Positions 1 through 12,294 of a DNA stretch of 29,691 nucleotides are shown in pieces. Source of the DNA: Mesotaenium endlicherianum (taxonomy: Eukaryota > Streptophyta > Zygnematophyceae > Zygnematales > Mesotaeniaceae); contig WELA01012797.1 of NCBI GenBank assembly GCA_009602735.1, forward strand, positions 311,098-340,788, written 5' to 3'. A program made the position numbers and the translations under genes. A model generated the notes under the pieces. It saw nothing but the letters and a program-made list of their open reading frames with translations, was not told the DNA's origin and searched no databases. Positions within the stretch are counted from its first letter, which is position 1. Each line of letters begins with the position of its first letter.

Positions 1-58
<58 letters not shown>
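1..58. repeat. (TC)29 microsatellite
   Basis: Perfect TC dinucleotide run at the left edge of the window. It is probably intronic or in the 5' flank of the TEX2-like gene, and the window may have been cut at this hard-to-assemble tract. Confidence 0.95.
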
Positions 59-61
<3 letters not shown>

Positions 62-717
62 CTCGCGCTGGGTCCTTCCAACGGAGTCTGGGACGCAAGA
101 GCCCTATGACACGCCTTTCCTGGTGCGAAGAGGGCGCTTTTGTGAAGAGTGCGACGCAGATGCCAGTTTCGGGCTGGTTAGTTCACCTGTGTGAGGAGTG
201 AGCTGAGAAAATGGGTCGAGGTTGTGATCACAATGACAGAATGGTTCCCCCCTTGGCAAAATTTGCAGAATGGTCAGTGTTTACAGAGGTCCAGGTGGAT
301 TGTATTTTGTAAGGGGGTGGGCGGAGGCGGCACAAGGTCTGCAGCTGATGAGGCCGTGCCAGTCGAGCTCTAGCCTTGTGCCAAGAGGCCAGACAGCCCG
401 CGCCTGCTTGCCTGCTGGAGTGGTCTAGGCATGTGCGACATCTGTGCATTCTGCCCAGCACCACAGCTCCAAGACTGTTGGGCAGTTTCTACAACCTCAC
501 TTGATGTCCGTCATGTATGAAAGCGGAGAGATGCGCGGCCCAGAGGACCCCTGTTTGTGTTGGAGGTAGGAGGGGCCAGGGAGGGTTGGCTTTCTCATGC
601 TGCGTTTGCGGCTGATGCTGGACAGCGGCCCATGAGCTTTGAAATGCGCAAACGTGAAAGCCATGACAATACATGAACTTGCATCTATCCCCTTGGCTTT
701 GTCGTCTGCGGGTGCAG
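59..717. other. no supported gene (probable upstream intron)
   Basis: No reading frame here resembles a known domain. The stretch ends in a plausible 3' splice site (GGTGCAG at 711-717) for the first visible TEX2-like exon, so it is best read as intron. The N-terminal membrane anchor expected in this family is not seen and presumably lies further left. Confidence 0.4.
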
Positions 718-3443
718 GGTATACTGTGGGTGGGGACAAGGGCGCCGGGGCCTGAGGATGTACCATCTGGCAGCTCGAAGAAGAGCGTGCCCGGGTCGCA
801 GAAGGACGAAAGGAGCGGCAGCAGCAACAGCAAGAGGGCTGCCAAGGGGGGGAGCTCCAGCGCCGAGTGGGCGCCACCTGTCAGGCGCCACGCGTACCTG
901 CGAGGGACCAGCCTGGTGCTGGTGGGCGACGCGGGCGAGGAGGACGCCATCCGGCTCGACGGCTGCTCCGTCAAAACCGTCTCTGGCAACAGCGGGCCCG
1001 AGAGGAAATGGTAACTGCTATGCATGCTGCGCATCGCCCCCCCCCCCCCACCCCCCTTTTGCCGACCAAATGAGTGCGAGGTAGCGCAACTCTCACCCTG
1101 GAGGCTTGGTGCCCCTTCTTCATAGCACTCACTGAACTGTTGGGCTTACTACTGCTGCCCATGGGGCAAGCAGTGGTTCAGCTGGGCTGGCTGCCAGCTG
1201 TCAGTGGCCCCCGCTCCCCGCACGCATAGCATGTGTGAAGCTGGGGCTCCAGCTCCGGCTCCGGCTCCCGCTCTGGCGGTTGCTGCTGTGCTGCGCCTTT
1301 GCTGTCACGTCAGGTGGAGTCCCCTTCATTCCTCTTTGGGAGTGCGTGTGTCATTTTGCACTCGTCTGCATGCGCACACTCGGCCTTCCCTCCCTCCGCA
1401 CTCACGAGTAGGATTGGGCAGCAGCAGGCTGGCGTGCCGGAGAAGAGGGATGAAGGGGTGCGTGGAAAGGTGGTGGGGAAGAAGGGGGGCAAGTGGGGGA
1501 GGGATGGTTTTGAACAAAAGAGAGGGCCATGCCACCCTGCGAACAGTGTTTAGTTCCCCAGGAAGCTGACGGCTCCCAAGACGACAGGTGCCGGAATCTT
1601 AGGGGACTGGGCTTGGGGAACACCGGGGTGCATGCAGGGCCCGTAAGTTTCCGCTGAAGATTCGCCACTGGGCGCGTACCCTCTGGGCCGGCAGCCGCGA
1701 GTGCGTCCTCTACGCGCCAAGTGGTTTCGAGAAAGAGGCCTGGTGCAGGGCTCTCAGAGCCGCGGCGGAGATCAAGAGCCAGTCGGGCGACGCCACCTGG
1801 CACGGCAAATTGGCCCTGGACTACGCTGCCTACTCGGACCGGGTGCGCCAACTGTACAGCTTCTGGCAGACCCACGAGGGCGAGGGCGGCACAGACACGC
1901 CACCTAGAGGTAGCAGGGGGGAGGGCTTGAGCGCAACTACGACAGCTGGCAAGGGCAAGAGGGGGGCGGGCGAGGAGAGCAAGTGGCGGCACCTGAGGAA
2001 GTTCAAGAGCCGCCGCGAGCAGCGGGGGGACGAGCAGGTGCTCTCTCACGGGCACGCGGGAGGGGGGGGGGGCGAGACTCCCCAGCAGGCCGACGGCGGC
2101 GACTCCCATGGCAGGCCGGAGGGGGGGGGCAAGATTTCCGCCTACAAGGCCAAGGCCAAAGGCCTCTTCCGGAGGAAGACGTCCGACAGCAACCTGGCCC
2201 AGACCCACGACTCAGCCGACGGAAAGCACCACGCAAACGGCTCGATCGCGAGGCTGACGGCTGGCTCAGCGAGGGCGGGCGAGGTGGACTTCAGGAGCAA
2301 CAGCTGGGAGCGCCAGCTGTGGCCGGAGAGGGAGAGGGAGAGAGCGCCCGACGAAGAGAGCACCGACCTGGAGGCCACTGCCGAAGCGAACCCGAGCCCC
2401 CCTCAATCGCCGCTACGGAGCGGCTATCCTCTCCCGGAGTCGACATCTGGTGGAAGCAACGGGGGTCTCTCAGAAGGAGGCCGCAGCAGGACCTTCCCTA
2501 CAGAACTCAGTGTGGAGACGGTGAGCTCGGCTGACGCCGAGGGCGGGGGCGAGGGAGAGACCTCCTCCCAGGAGGGCGGCGACGACAGCCTGCTCGAGGA
2601 GGGGGGGATGGGCGGGGGTGGAGGCGGGGGCGGGGATAGGGTGGGGGTGGACCCAGGCGTGCGGTGGAGCAACGTGCTGTTTGCACGCCTCTTCTTTGAC
2701 ATCCATCGCAGCTCGATCGTCAACAGCATCATCCAGGCGCGCATCCAGGTGCGCTTGTCCGCATGCGCGTGCGTCCGCGTGCACCTCATTTTGCTCGAGG
2801 AGCTTGCTGAGCGCGCACGCGGGAGTAGGCAGCGCCTGTCTAGTTGCTGAGCAGGCATGTCCCTGCCTGGCCTGGGGGGGAGCTCGTGGAGCTGAACCCG
2901 TTATCAGCAGGCCCCATTCCCCCAAGGGGAGAGGGGGGGGTCCTCTCAAGGTTGGGAGAGAAGTTCCGGTATTGTCTTAAGAGCCTACCGGGCAGGAGAA
3001 AGGAGGGGGAGGGAGGGGGGGGGGGAGAGGGCAGAGGAATGTGCTGGTGTAAAATGGGGGCTGGAAGTTGTCGAGGTCGAGCAAGCTCACAAATTGACTC
3101 TCCAGTCAGAGCAGTCGCATTCAGAGTTGGTGTGGACAGAAAAGTTGCCTCCAGGTGAGCAGCCAACAGGCAGGCAGGGCAGGCCGGGGTCTGCTGTAGC
3201 AGCAGCTAGCCCGTCTGCCCGGCCTAGAGAGAGGAAGAGAGGGAGGAACGCGTCCACTAGTTTCCCGGATTTTTATCGTCTGAGTAGAGAGCTGATTTTG
3301 TTGTCTCCTCCCCCTCCTGCCCTCCCCAAGGTGCAGCACTGCTGGTCTACTGTTGTGCCTGGGTGCGAGCAGAGAAGGCACACTCTCTGTTGGCTGCTCC
3401 GCATCAGCTTGAGCTCTGGGGTCCTGCTGGCTCTGCTGAGATC

Positions 3444-3475
<32 letters not shown>

Positions 3476-6400
3476 ATGGACGCTACTGATGCAGGGCAGG
3501 GCTGAAGAGACATGTGGCCCGCAGTCTCCTCTTGCAGATGTGCCTCTGTGCGCGCATGTATGGCTGAGTGTTGACGCGTGGGCACGTGACACGTGTCGTG
3601 CACGCGTGGGGTGGGCAGATGAAGCTGGACAGGCTGGCGACGCCGTCGTACATGAGTGCCATCAAGTGCACGCACTTTGACGTGGGCAACGCGCCCCCCC
3701 TGGCGCGCGCCATGCGCCTGGTGCCCACCATGCCAGGTGGCGGCATTGTGCTGGACGTGGACCTTGAGTACTACGGCGGCGCGCGGCTCTCCATCGAGAC
3801 GCGCCTGGACATGCGCGAGGCGTCCTCTCTCAACGACGAGAAGAGCGCCGCAGCCGAGGCAGCTGACGGTGGCGGGGCCGCCCCGTCCTCGTCGTCCTCC
3901 TCCTCCTTCTCATCGGAGAACTCGCGCATGCTGGCCAGCGCCGCCGCCATGGGCCACCGCCACGCGGATGCGGGACCTGGCTCGCCTGCCGCTGCTGGTG
4001 AGTACAACTCCCACGTGAGGCCACCATGCGCGTGCAGGCCGAGGATCCTATGACGGGCCTATAAGCCTTTGGCCAGTCACTTTGTATCGCACTTGAGCGT
4101 TTGTACCAACGAGCCGACGAGCCTATGGAATAGGAAACTGTGGGTTAGGAGCCTTTAGCTCCAGAGGGCAAGGCGGCAGCTGCGGCGGTCTCAACAGCTG
4201 TCGTCACCTGAGACTGTATGGGTCCTGCGCCCTCTCGTGCGGTGTCCCAATGCGGCGATGGCGGCGAGAGGGGAGTGCATGCTGCGCCGCCGTGGTAGTT
4301 GTACAACCAGCGGGAGAAGGAGGCTGGCTGAGGGGGCCGACAGGCCTCGAAGGACCGACCCCTGTTGCATCAAACAGACTTGTGCCCGGGGAGCACTAGC
4401 CTGAGCTACTAGTACTTACTTGCTTACTGAGGATTCACTGGCAGGTTGGCTACACAGCCACTCACCTGAGGAACACGCTGCAGCAGAGCGAGGGAGCCTT
4501 GTGGGTTGCCAGCAGGCCAGGGGTGTCCCCCTCCCACACCTGCCTGCCCGCAGGAGATTCTGGTGTCAGCAGATACCTGTCGGTACCGACAAATAGATGG
4601 CTTTGCGGCCGCAGCATCACAGGTCAGATCAGATTAGATCAGACCAGATGAGGCCTGAGAGTCTCGGCTTTGGATTGGCTCCTGATCAGCGTCACACCAG
4701 GCCCATACACTTACACCCCCCGTCAAACCCCCCTTCCCCTCAAGCTCCACGCGGATGCTGGGATGCGCCACGAGACTTGCTCATAGGCTTCCTCCTCCCT
4801 TCCCTGGCAAGCATGTGCGTGCACACATGTGTGCCTGCGCTTGCACCTGCACCCGTGCCGAGGTTGTGCTGAAAGATTGCACGTGCGTGTGTGTGTGTGT
4901 GTGTGTGTGTCGCGCGCATGCGGTGCTGGCTGGCAGCAGGCAATCACAGCAACACGCCCCCGCAGAAAGGGTCGGTGTTCATGCGGCGGGTGCGGGGCGT
5001 CATCGCGCACGTCGCCGAGCAAGTGTCCCAGGTGGGTGGATGCATGCTGCGTCGCGCCGTGCCGTGTCATATCGGCCTCCGCTTCCCTTCCCCTTGCACC
5101 GTCATGGGTGCCGTAGGCCAGCTGTCGATGCGCGGGGACAGTACATCTGCTGTGTCCTCTCCTCCCCCTCGCCCACAGCTTCAGCAGCGGACCTGAACTT
5201 GCGGCGGTGGATTGCGCCATGCATCTTAGTCATGCCGCCGGGAGCTGTAGACCGTCAAATGTTTGACCTGTGACTTCTGGGAGCTCCTCGGGCCTGGGCT
5301 GCGTAGCTCTGGCCCTGCCCCCCCTTCTCACCCCCTCTCCAGTAAAAAGGGGCTCCAGTATTCCACGACAGAAATTGTGGAGGCTCTGTGCGTCGCACTA
5401 GCGTGCCCTGAAGCTGGAGAGGATTGGCCCGGGAAAGGAATGAACCTCCTGGGGCTGCTGGTGTCAGTTGGATCTGCGCGCATCCCTGTGTGCTGTGAAG
5501 TGTGTTGCTCAGTGACTCATCACGCAGGGCGCCGCCGTGGTCCTCCGGCAGCAGTAGCGCAGGTCCCACTCCCTCATGTCTTCTCTGTTCACATTCTGAG
5601 TGTGCCTCTTTGCGGTGTATTTATGTTCTCTCCCCTGAATTCCTACAGAAAGAGCGGGGGGAACAAGGAGGGGGTGTGTAGAAGATTTGGCACGCGTGCT
5701 TTCGCTTCACGTGGCCACAGAGGCGCAGGACGGTGACTGAGGTGTGCGTGCGCACGTGTGTTTCCTTTACAGGTGCCGCTGACGCTGAGTGTCACAATCG
5801 AGTCCATGAAGGGCACATGTCGCATCCGCATTGGCGCCCCACCCACCGACTGCCTCTGGATTGGCTTCGTGGGCATGCCGGATTTGAAGCTGGCGTCGCA
5901 GCCGTCCATCGGCAAGCTTAATATTGAGCGCAACTCTGTCTCCAACTGGCTGCTGGAACGCATCAAAGTGCGCTCTCTCCCTCTCTCCCCTCCCTTCCTC
6001 CCTCCCTTCCTCTCTCCCTCCCTCCCTACTTTTCCTCCTCCCCCAGTTCCTTCCTCCAGCAATATATTGTGTCTGTCTCTCTTGCCGTTTTGAGGCATGC
6101 CAGGCTAGTCAGGCGGTACGCAAGTGGTGCGCAAGGGGTGTGTGTGTGTATGTGTGACTCAGGGCCGGGCGGCCACCGCAGACTATTCCACCTCACGGGG
6201 CCCCACATCAGCAGCGTTCCCTTACTGCAGACCCTTGTTGGCCCCTGAAGCTTCTAGGAGTGGGGGCGACCCGGGCAGGATGCTGCTGCTGAGATTACAG
6301 CCTGTGGGGTCTGCTGGGCAGCAGCTGCATTTACAGCCTGGATTTACATTGGGTGCGCTCCTGGAATTTGCAGTGAGGAGGAGGAGGAGGAGGTGTTCGC

Positions 6401-8471
6401 TAACAATGCTGGGCTAGGCTTGTATCGCTGTGCTGGCGTTTGTGTGGAGCGTAGTTCAAATGTGTTGTTGTGAGACTGTGAAAAATGTACCGTGCACAAC
6501 AATCATCACAAAGGGTTGGGGGGAACCAGCTTGGCTCGCTCTAGCTGCGCGGTGGAGAAAATGCGCACCAATATTTGAGAAAGAGCCTATCAGAGTGACT
6601 CGTCCTGGCGGCCAGTATTTTCGTTCAAACGTTTTTGCGGCCTCTTTCACGTGCCATCATCTACGTGCATGCGCGTGCACTGACAGACTCGCACATGTCG
6701 GTGGCGGGTGGCGGGCGGGTGGGGGGTTGCTTGCCACAAATTCCGCATGCGGGCTCGCTTGCGTCGCAACTTCCACACACAGGGGCTGGTGCGAGACTCG
6801 CTGGTGCTGCCGCAGAGCTCCGACGTGCGCCTCAGCTTCATGGCCTCGGACCCCAACGAGCTCGCCGCTGCCGAGCCCGTGCCCGCCGCGTGGGGCCCCT
6901 CCCAGGCAGACAGCAACAGCAGCAGCGGCATCGCATTCATGCCCGTGAAGCACGGCGGCGGCGGCGGCAGCAGCAGTAGCAGCAACAACGAGAGGCAGCA
7001 GCCGAGCACCGCCGGCGGCCCAGATGGGTCCTCCCGAGGAGGAGGAGCCGCAGCACCCGCAGCCGGGCTCTCTGGGGGGGCCAATGGTGGCGGCGGCGGC
7101 GGTGGCGGTGCAGACGGGGTTGGTGCAGTCGGCGGCAGACACCTGGCATACTCCCAGGCGCTGCCAGCAATGCACAAGGCGGCGCTCCAGGCGGCGCCCC
7201 TTTCTGGCCCCAGCACCAGCACCAGCAGCCAGAAGCTGCCAGCCTCGCTGCCCGCCAGCTTCCGAGACGCACCCACCATCGTCAGGGGCCCCGGCGTCAT
7301 TGGCGCATCGCTGGAGGCTCCTGCCGCCCTGGGGGGGCGCGCACACGAGGCTCCTCTGGTGAAGGAGCCACTAGTGGCGCAACAGCAGCAGCAACAGGAG
7401 CGGCAAGGGGGAGGGGCAGGCGCGGGCAAGGTCACCCTGGAGGGCCCGGATCTCACTTCAAAGACGCACCAGCGATCGCCCTCGGCGCCCCCCGACAGAT
7501 GGGGGGACGTACACGCAGCCTCGGCCTCGCCTCCCCACTTTGAGCTGCTCTCGGGGCCCGCGCCCGACTCCCCCCCTTCGCCCGACTTCAAGGGGAGCCT
7601 GCCTCAGCAGGCGCAGGCGCATGCGCATGCGCAGCCAGATGCTTTTACGGCTCCACCTCAGGTGGTCGATAGCGGCGCGAAGGAGGACGTGGAGAGGCGC
7701 GGCTGGGATAGGCACATCGAGAACAGGCCCTCGTTTTCTGAGGGCATGGGCCCGGGCATTCCTAAGTCGCTCAGTGACCACCACTTCCCCCCTGGCGCTG
7801 CCTTTGCCACCGCCGCCGTTGCGGCCAACCCCCCAGAGCCGCCACAGCAGCCGCAGCGGAAGAAGGGCTCCTATTCGGGCCCGCTCGCGCAGCCGGCCAG
7901 CCGCGCTGCCGACGCCGCTTCCCCTGCCGAGGCGCAGCTCGCCCAGTCCTCGTTCTCGGGTCCCCTACTGGGACTCTACAAAAGCGTCCAACAACATGGT
8001 GCGGCGGCCCGCCAGCTGGACGTGGATAACGCACGCGCAGAGGGGGCTTACGGCCACACCCTCAGCGACAGCGCCGCTGGAGGTGATGGCAGTGGAGATC
8101 CGCACTCGCGCAGTCTGAAAACCTGGGCCTCCCCTGGCGGAAGTGGCCGATCTGGAGGCGAGGGAAGGACCGGCCATGAGAGCCCAGGCGGAGGAGGAGG
8201 AGGACAGGGAGGTTTGACGCAGCGCAGCTTCACGCTCAGAAGGGCGAGGGCGCCGGCGGCAGACGACGAGGACGCGGCGGCGGCGGAGGAGGAGGCGGAG
8301 AGGGCGCAGAACGTGCGCGCCTTTGGGAAGCGCGTGCAGGACGAGTTGAAGGAGAAGCTGGACAAGATCCGCGACACGCGCCGGGGGGCGGCCCTGGAGA
8401 GCCAGGCGCGGCGCCTGTGGGGCATGGTCAAGGACCGCGACAAGGGCCGCAAGGGCACCCTAGAGCCCTGA
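718..8471 (+). CDS. TEX2: TEX2/Nvj2-like PH-SMP lipid-transfer protein (5'-partial)
   Basis: Six exons with matching phases: 718-1010, 1638-2748, 3619-3997, 4940-5031, 5773-5967 and 6783-8471 (TGA). All introns are GT-AG, giving 1252 codons. Exons 1-2 carry a PH domain (about residues 55-155: strand AYLRGTSLVLVGD, C-terminal helix EKEAWCRALRAA). An acidic, glycine-rich spacer of about 270 residues follows. The SMP domain starts at WSNVLFARLFFDIHRSS, runs through exons 3-5 (VDLEYYGGARLSIETRLDM; VPLTLSVTIESMKG; IERNSVSNWLLERIK) and ends early in exon 6 (GLVRDSLVLP). In this family the SMP fold carries lipids at ER contact sites; yeast Nvj2 and animal TEX2 share the PH-SMP order. Oddities: a Ser-rich insert inside the SMP domain (exon 3), and a last exon of 562 codons that is nearly all low complexity and ends in a basic helix (about 8300-8450). 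The start codon and membrane anchor are not in the window. The exon 1 start is the least certain boundary. Domain calls are strong; the exact role is inferred. Confidence 0.85.
3444..3475. repeat. (TGC)n trinucleotide repeat in TEX2-like intron 2
   Basis: About ten uninterrupted TGC units lying inside the 2749-3618 intron. Such tracts are prone to length change, but this one is not in the coding frame. Confidence 0.9.
4887..4910. repeat. (GT)12 microsatellite in TEX2-like intron 3
   Basis: Perfect GT run about 30 bases upstream of the acceptor of exon 4 (4940-5031). Confidence 0.9.
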
Positions 8472-10120
8472 GCAGAGGATTGACAACTCAGCTTCTGCAT
8501 ACTGCTTACCTGCGCCGGCCATTTTGTCATGTGGCTTGTAAAGTCAGCATTTGTCTGCCAAGGTGCACGCGGAGCGGAGTGGGGCTCTTGGGGAGAGGGG
8601 GGGAAAGGAAGGAGAAGTTCACATAACGTTTTGCACCCATGCGCCTCGTTGTTGAGCATAACAAAGTGCCCCCATCAAACCTTGGGCTTCTTATGTTCTG
8701 CGACAGCTTTAATTATCTGGTGTATGCACAGGGCTTGTATATTATACCTCGTGTAAGTTGTTCTCCACAGCCTGGGGGGTTGAGTTATTAAGTAAATAGG
8801 GTCGTAGTTGTGCAGCACGGAGTGTGTCCTCTCATGTATTCAACCTTGGCTCGAGATTCTTACAACCTATTCAGCACTTGGTGGTGGTCAGAGATAATTT
8901 CTAGTGTCTATAGAGCTGTCAGCTTCCTGTGCGTGATCTGGCAGCCTGGTGCATCCAAGTGAGGAGAGAGGGAACAAGAGTGGAAACAGAAACAACAAAT
9001 TACATTCGTTGTACGCTCCAATGAATGAAAGACACGGTCACGTACATCAGTTGTGTTACACCTGTCGAATTTAGGGGACACTCACAAGATATTTCTGCTG
9101 CCTGCAACAGTTATGTGCTGCAGCTACTACTTATCTTCGAAGCTCTCCTACTGTGCGTATGTCCACATTATCATTGATCATTTTGGGGTTGAACCAAGTG
9201 TCTGCAACTATGATGAAGGAAGAAATCGTGTAATCATAAGACAGCGGGGAATGTTGCGAGCAGGCAAGAACTGAACCAGAACAAGGAGATTGTACTCTCA
9301 AGGCCTAATGTCTCATATAGTGTTTCATTCAAAGCCAGGACATGCAAGTGTATTGTACGTCAAAATGCATGATCAATCAGTTGAAAGTTGCGGCCAAGCT
9401 ACTCTTTCGGGCAGTCTATATACACAACAGATTATCTGTTGCATGAATGCTTTGTGTGTTGAAATAGAACCCCATTGAGGCTTATATGCACTCTTAGCAC
9501 CAGATGCAGGCTAGCTTAGCGCGAAGGCTGGCCAGCTCACATGTCAACTCAGTTTCCCGGTATGGAGAAAAAAAATGTCTTTGCCACGAAGCTAACAAAG
9601 AGAAGCTTGCATTTTTTTGCAGAAATGTAAATGCAAACATGAGTATTTTGAAGCATGGCAGTTGTAGAATCTGGAGACCTCTATACCAAGCCAAGGATGG
9701 CTCCCAAGTTCCTCACCTTCGTATTGGAAACACAATGTATGAGACGGATGAGCTTATATCTTACGGGCAGTATCTTATTTGACAAAAGTGTAGTTTCTGG
9801 TTGACACATTAAAACATGTCGATTTGACCACTCCTCTTTCTTGGTACCAGCTTTATTTGAGTAAAATGGCCTCGCTATGACCGCTGTTAAACTTTAAAGT
9901 TGCATACAATGCTGTCTCAGGTGCATAGAATCATTTTGTTTGCTGATACGATGCCATGGGGTCAACACAGATATAAAGTTGCACATACTGGTGGCTTATT
10001 GGATGAAAGATGAGAATGCTACACATGCGGCAGTTCAGTATAATGAGCTTCGAGGACAATCTTAATCTAGCAGAACCTGGAAGTGCCCAGTACCTATTCA
10101 ACCTTCTGAGTGGTGAGCTT
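8472..10120. other. intergenic spacer between convergent genes
   Basis: The TEX2-like gene (plus) and the CTF7-like gene (minus) converge here. Base composition becomes markedly more AT-rich after about 8640. TGTAA pentamers at 8537-8541 and 8752-8756 would suit green-algal polyadenylation of the TEX2-like mRNA (known use in chlorophytes; inferred here). Short open frames such as 9504-9782 (plus) match nothing I recognise and show no coding-like composition. Confidence 0.5.
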
Positions 10121-12128
10121 TCAGCTGTACAGCAGAACTGGATGAGGCCTGCAGTACTGCGTTGCAAAAGCCCTACCGTCATCTGCTAACTTAGAGAAGG
10201 CACACTGGTTGATGGAAAGAATGCAGTCATACATAAGAGTTGACCTGTCGTCAGCACCACAATCTATAATTGATGATTGGAAGCTTAGACAGGACCAAGC
10301 AACGTGGAGCACCAAGAATGGACTGCTCTGGAGCAATCATCTCCAACCTCAGGAAAGCTCCTCTGTCGCACACCTACGCTTGCTAGGAGCCTCCTTGGGC
10401 ATCAAGACAATGGATATACGCAACACCTGTGGCAGCAGTTACAACTTTGTGAAGCTAGTGGTGGCAACTGACATGCAACTACAAGCAAAGATGAAGGCTG
10501 GCTATATTTACCTCAGAGTGTCCAGCAGCTGAGTGGCAACGCCTTTGCGCCGTACGGATTTGTGAATCCAAAGGGCTCGGATGCCACAAGCTGCCTCAAC
10601 TTTGTCTGTACCACACCTTAGTACAGCATCTTCTTGGTCAACCTTTTGTACAAGGCCTGAGCTCGTCACAGTCTTTCGTGCCACTTCCCGTCTGAACTTC
10701 TTGCCGCCAAACATCAAAACGGCCGATGCTTGTTGCTGTGCCCTCCCAGGCCTCATATTTAGGGCTCCCTCTTTTTGGTAACCATCAGACTGGAAACCAC
10801 CAGTAGAAGTGGCATCTGTAGCATTTGGTCCTTGACAACAACCAGGAGGTTGTTCTGGAGGAGACGCAAACAACCGTCTTAGAGCACCCTCTTCTCTTTG
10901 CTGTCTACTTAGTATCTCCTCTTTAATAAGCTAGACGCAGGTCCCTCTGATTTTGGCGCATGGTCGCCTCTACCACCAGCCGCCCTCTGCCTGGCAGCCC
11001 GGCCTGACAACTTTGGCTCCTTGTCCTCGTCCAAATCACGTGCAGAAGATGCTCTCCTCGTCACCTACTGATGGTTTTGACGGAAACAACTGGCACCGAA
11101 CCTCACCCGTACTCTGGAGCCGGACCCTTTTACTATCCTCTGAAAGTTGGGCATTATCTCCACAAGTCTCTACCTCCCTCCCATCAGAGCTAGAGCAGTG
11201 CTGCAGCCAACTCCCCTGCATTTCCAGCAGAAGAACTTGGGCCTTTGCAGACGATAACAGCACTAACGCTTGCTTAGTAGGCTCGGCTACAAGGCATCCC
11301 ACAAAACGATGGACGCAACCACCACAAGGTATACCTGCACGCGAAAGGAAACCGGGAGATAGACCCATTGTTGAGGGAATACTTAGCTGCAAAGTACAGT
11401 GCCACCTACTATGCTCTTGCAGCTGCATGCTTGACTTCCCACAAGAGACCATGCAAATGAGTAAGAGAGCAGATGTACCTTGCCATCCTACTGGCATGCC
11501 CAGCTCACATTCCAACACAGCTGCCACTTCTTTCACCTACAACAACGTGGCAAGTGAGGATTCAAAACATTGCCGGCAACTCCTCACTGAAGTTTGCTGA
11601 CTACATGCAGTAAGCTGTTCAAGGTTTGTCACTTATGTCAGGGTGCAGACTTTAGGCACACCCTAATTAGTCCTGACGCAGTGAGCTCGGGAATTTGTCC
11701 GACACAGAAGGCTTGCTATTATTGACAGGGAACTTGCAGCATTTTCACAAATGGTGTCCTTGGTACCCACAGTTTCTTGTACATATACCTTGACTTGTAC
11801 CTTTAACCAGAATAAAACTTAGAAATAATGGTGTAGTGAGTACCTTCCGGATATGATGGGGAGAATCTTGGGGAGTCACGAGTATTATGCGACCAATACT
11901 TTTATCCAACTTCCGCACAACACGTTCTTTATGCCCAGCCTGCAAACAATGTTGAAAGTCCATACACTGCTAAGCTCATGCAAGCTATCCTGCAAATCAT
12001 ACAAAAAGCACAAAAATATCTAAACAGCAAAACTATTCACAGCAAAGGAGATGCGTACCTCTAAGGCTATGCCTTTGACGTGACTCTGATGGAAGGAGGC
12101 GTGGACCCTTTCGTCTTCCTCCAAACCA
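10121..12128 (-). CDS. CTF7: Eco1/CTF7/ESCO cohesin N-acetyltransferase (5'-truncated)
   Basis: Six minus-strand exons with agreeing phases: 12128-12059, 11939-11844, 11536-11479, 11334-11065, 10920-10512 and 10244-10121 (TGA); about 341 residues. Eco1-family proteins acetylate the cohesin subunit SMC3 in the nucleus to establish sister-chromatid cohesion. Seen: the second half of the C2H2 finger (EEDERVHASFHQSH, H-x3-H), then ERVVRKL and GRIILVTPQDSPHHIRK, then RFVGCLVAEPTKQAL. A non-conserved, polar linker of over 150 residues follows. Next come the acetyl-CoA loop (CGIRALWIHKSVRRKGVA) and the diagnostic C-terminus (CAFSKLADDGRAFATQYC). The first visible exon starts in the middle of the finger, so the C-x2-C half and the N-terminus must lie upstream. 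The sequence there is retroelement, and no such exon was found. The intron 11335-11478 is a multiple of three without a stop and could be retained. The limits around 10920-11065 are the least certain. Family call strong; functionality doubtful. Confidence 0.82.
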
Positions 12129-12294
12129 CTACGTTCCTCAAGCCGAAGGGCATAACCTTTCACTCGTAGAGACGCTGCGACCCCCAGAAAGCCTTCTTGT
12201 GCTGGTTGTCTCCGCAATGGGTATCTGGTTGAAGCCCTGCCTCAAATCCAGCACCAAGAACAAAGTACAAGCGCCGATGTTGTCAAAGATCTCA
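12129..12294 (-). mobile_element. degenerate Ty3/gypsy reverse transcriptase fragment
   Basis: On the minus strand two frames together give typical gypsy RT blocks: FLVLDLRQGFNQIPIAE, then (one-base shift near 12210) KKAFWGSQRLYE, an in-frame TGA where Trp is usual, and KVMPFGLRN. The fragment is a second family, different from the chromovirus beside it, whose own RT has DLRSGYNQM at this place. It runs from the chromovirus LTR at 12295 down to within about four bases of the acceptor of the CTF7-like exon at 12128. It is non-functional. Confidence 0.75.

Noticed and set aside
4442..4500. Possible extra TEX2-like exon after a GGCAG acceptor
   Set aside because: Exons 3 (ending 3997) and 4 (starting 4940) already join in phase and in domain order; the candidate has no SMP similarity.
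6708..6782. In-frame upstream extension of the last TEX2-like exon
   Set aside because: The acceptor at 6781-6782 gives the correct phase and joins SMP sequence directly; the upstream part is intron-like.
9504..9782. 92-codon plus-strand ORF in the spacer
   Set aside because: No recognisable domain, neighbouring exons or coding-like composition; likely chance.
10209..10532. 107-codon plus-strand ORF
   Set aside because: It lies opposite well-supported CTF7 exons, whose protein is conserved.
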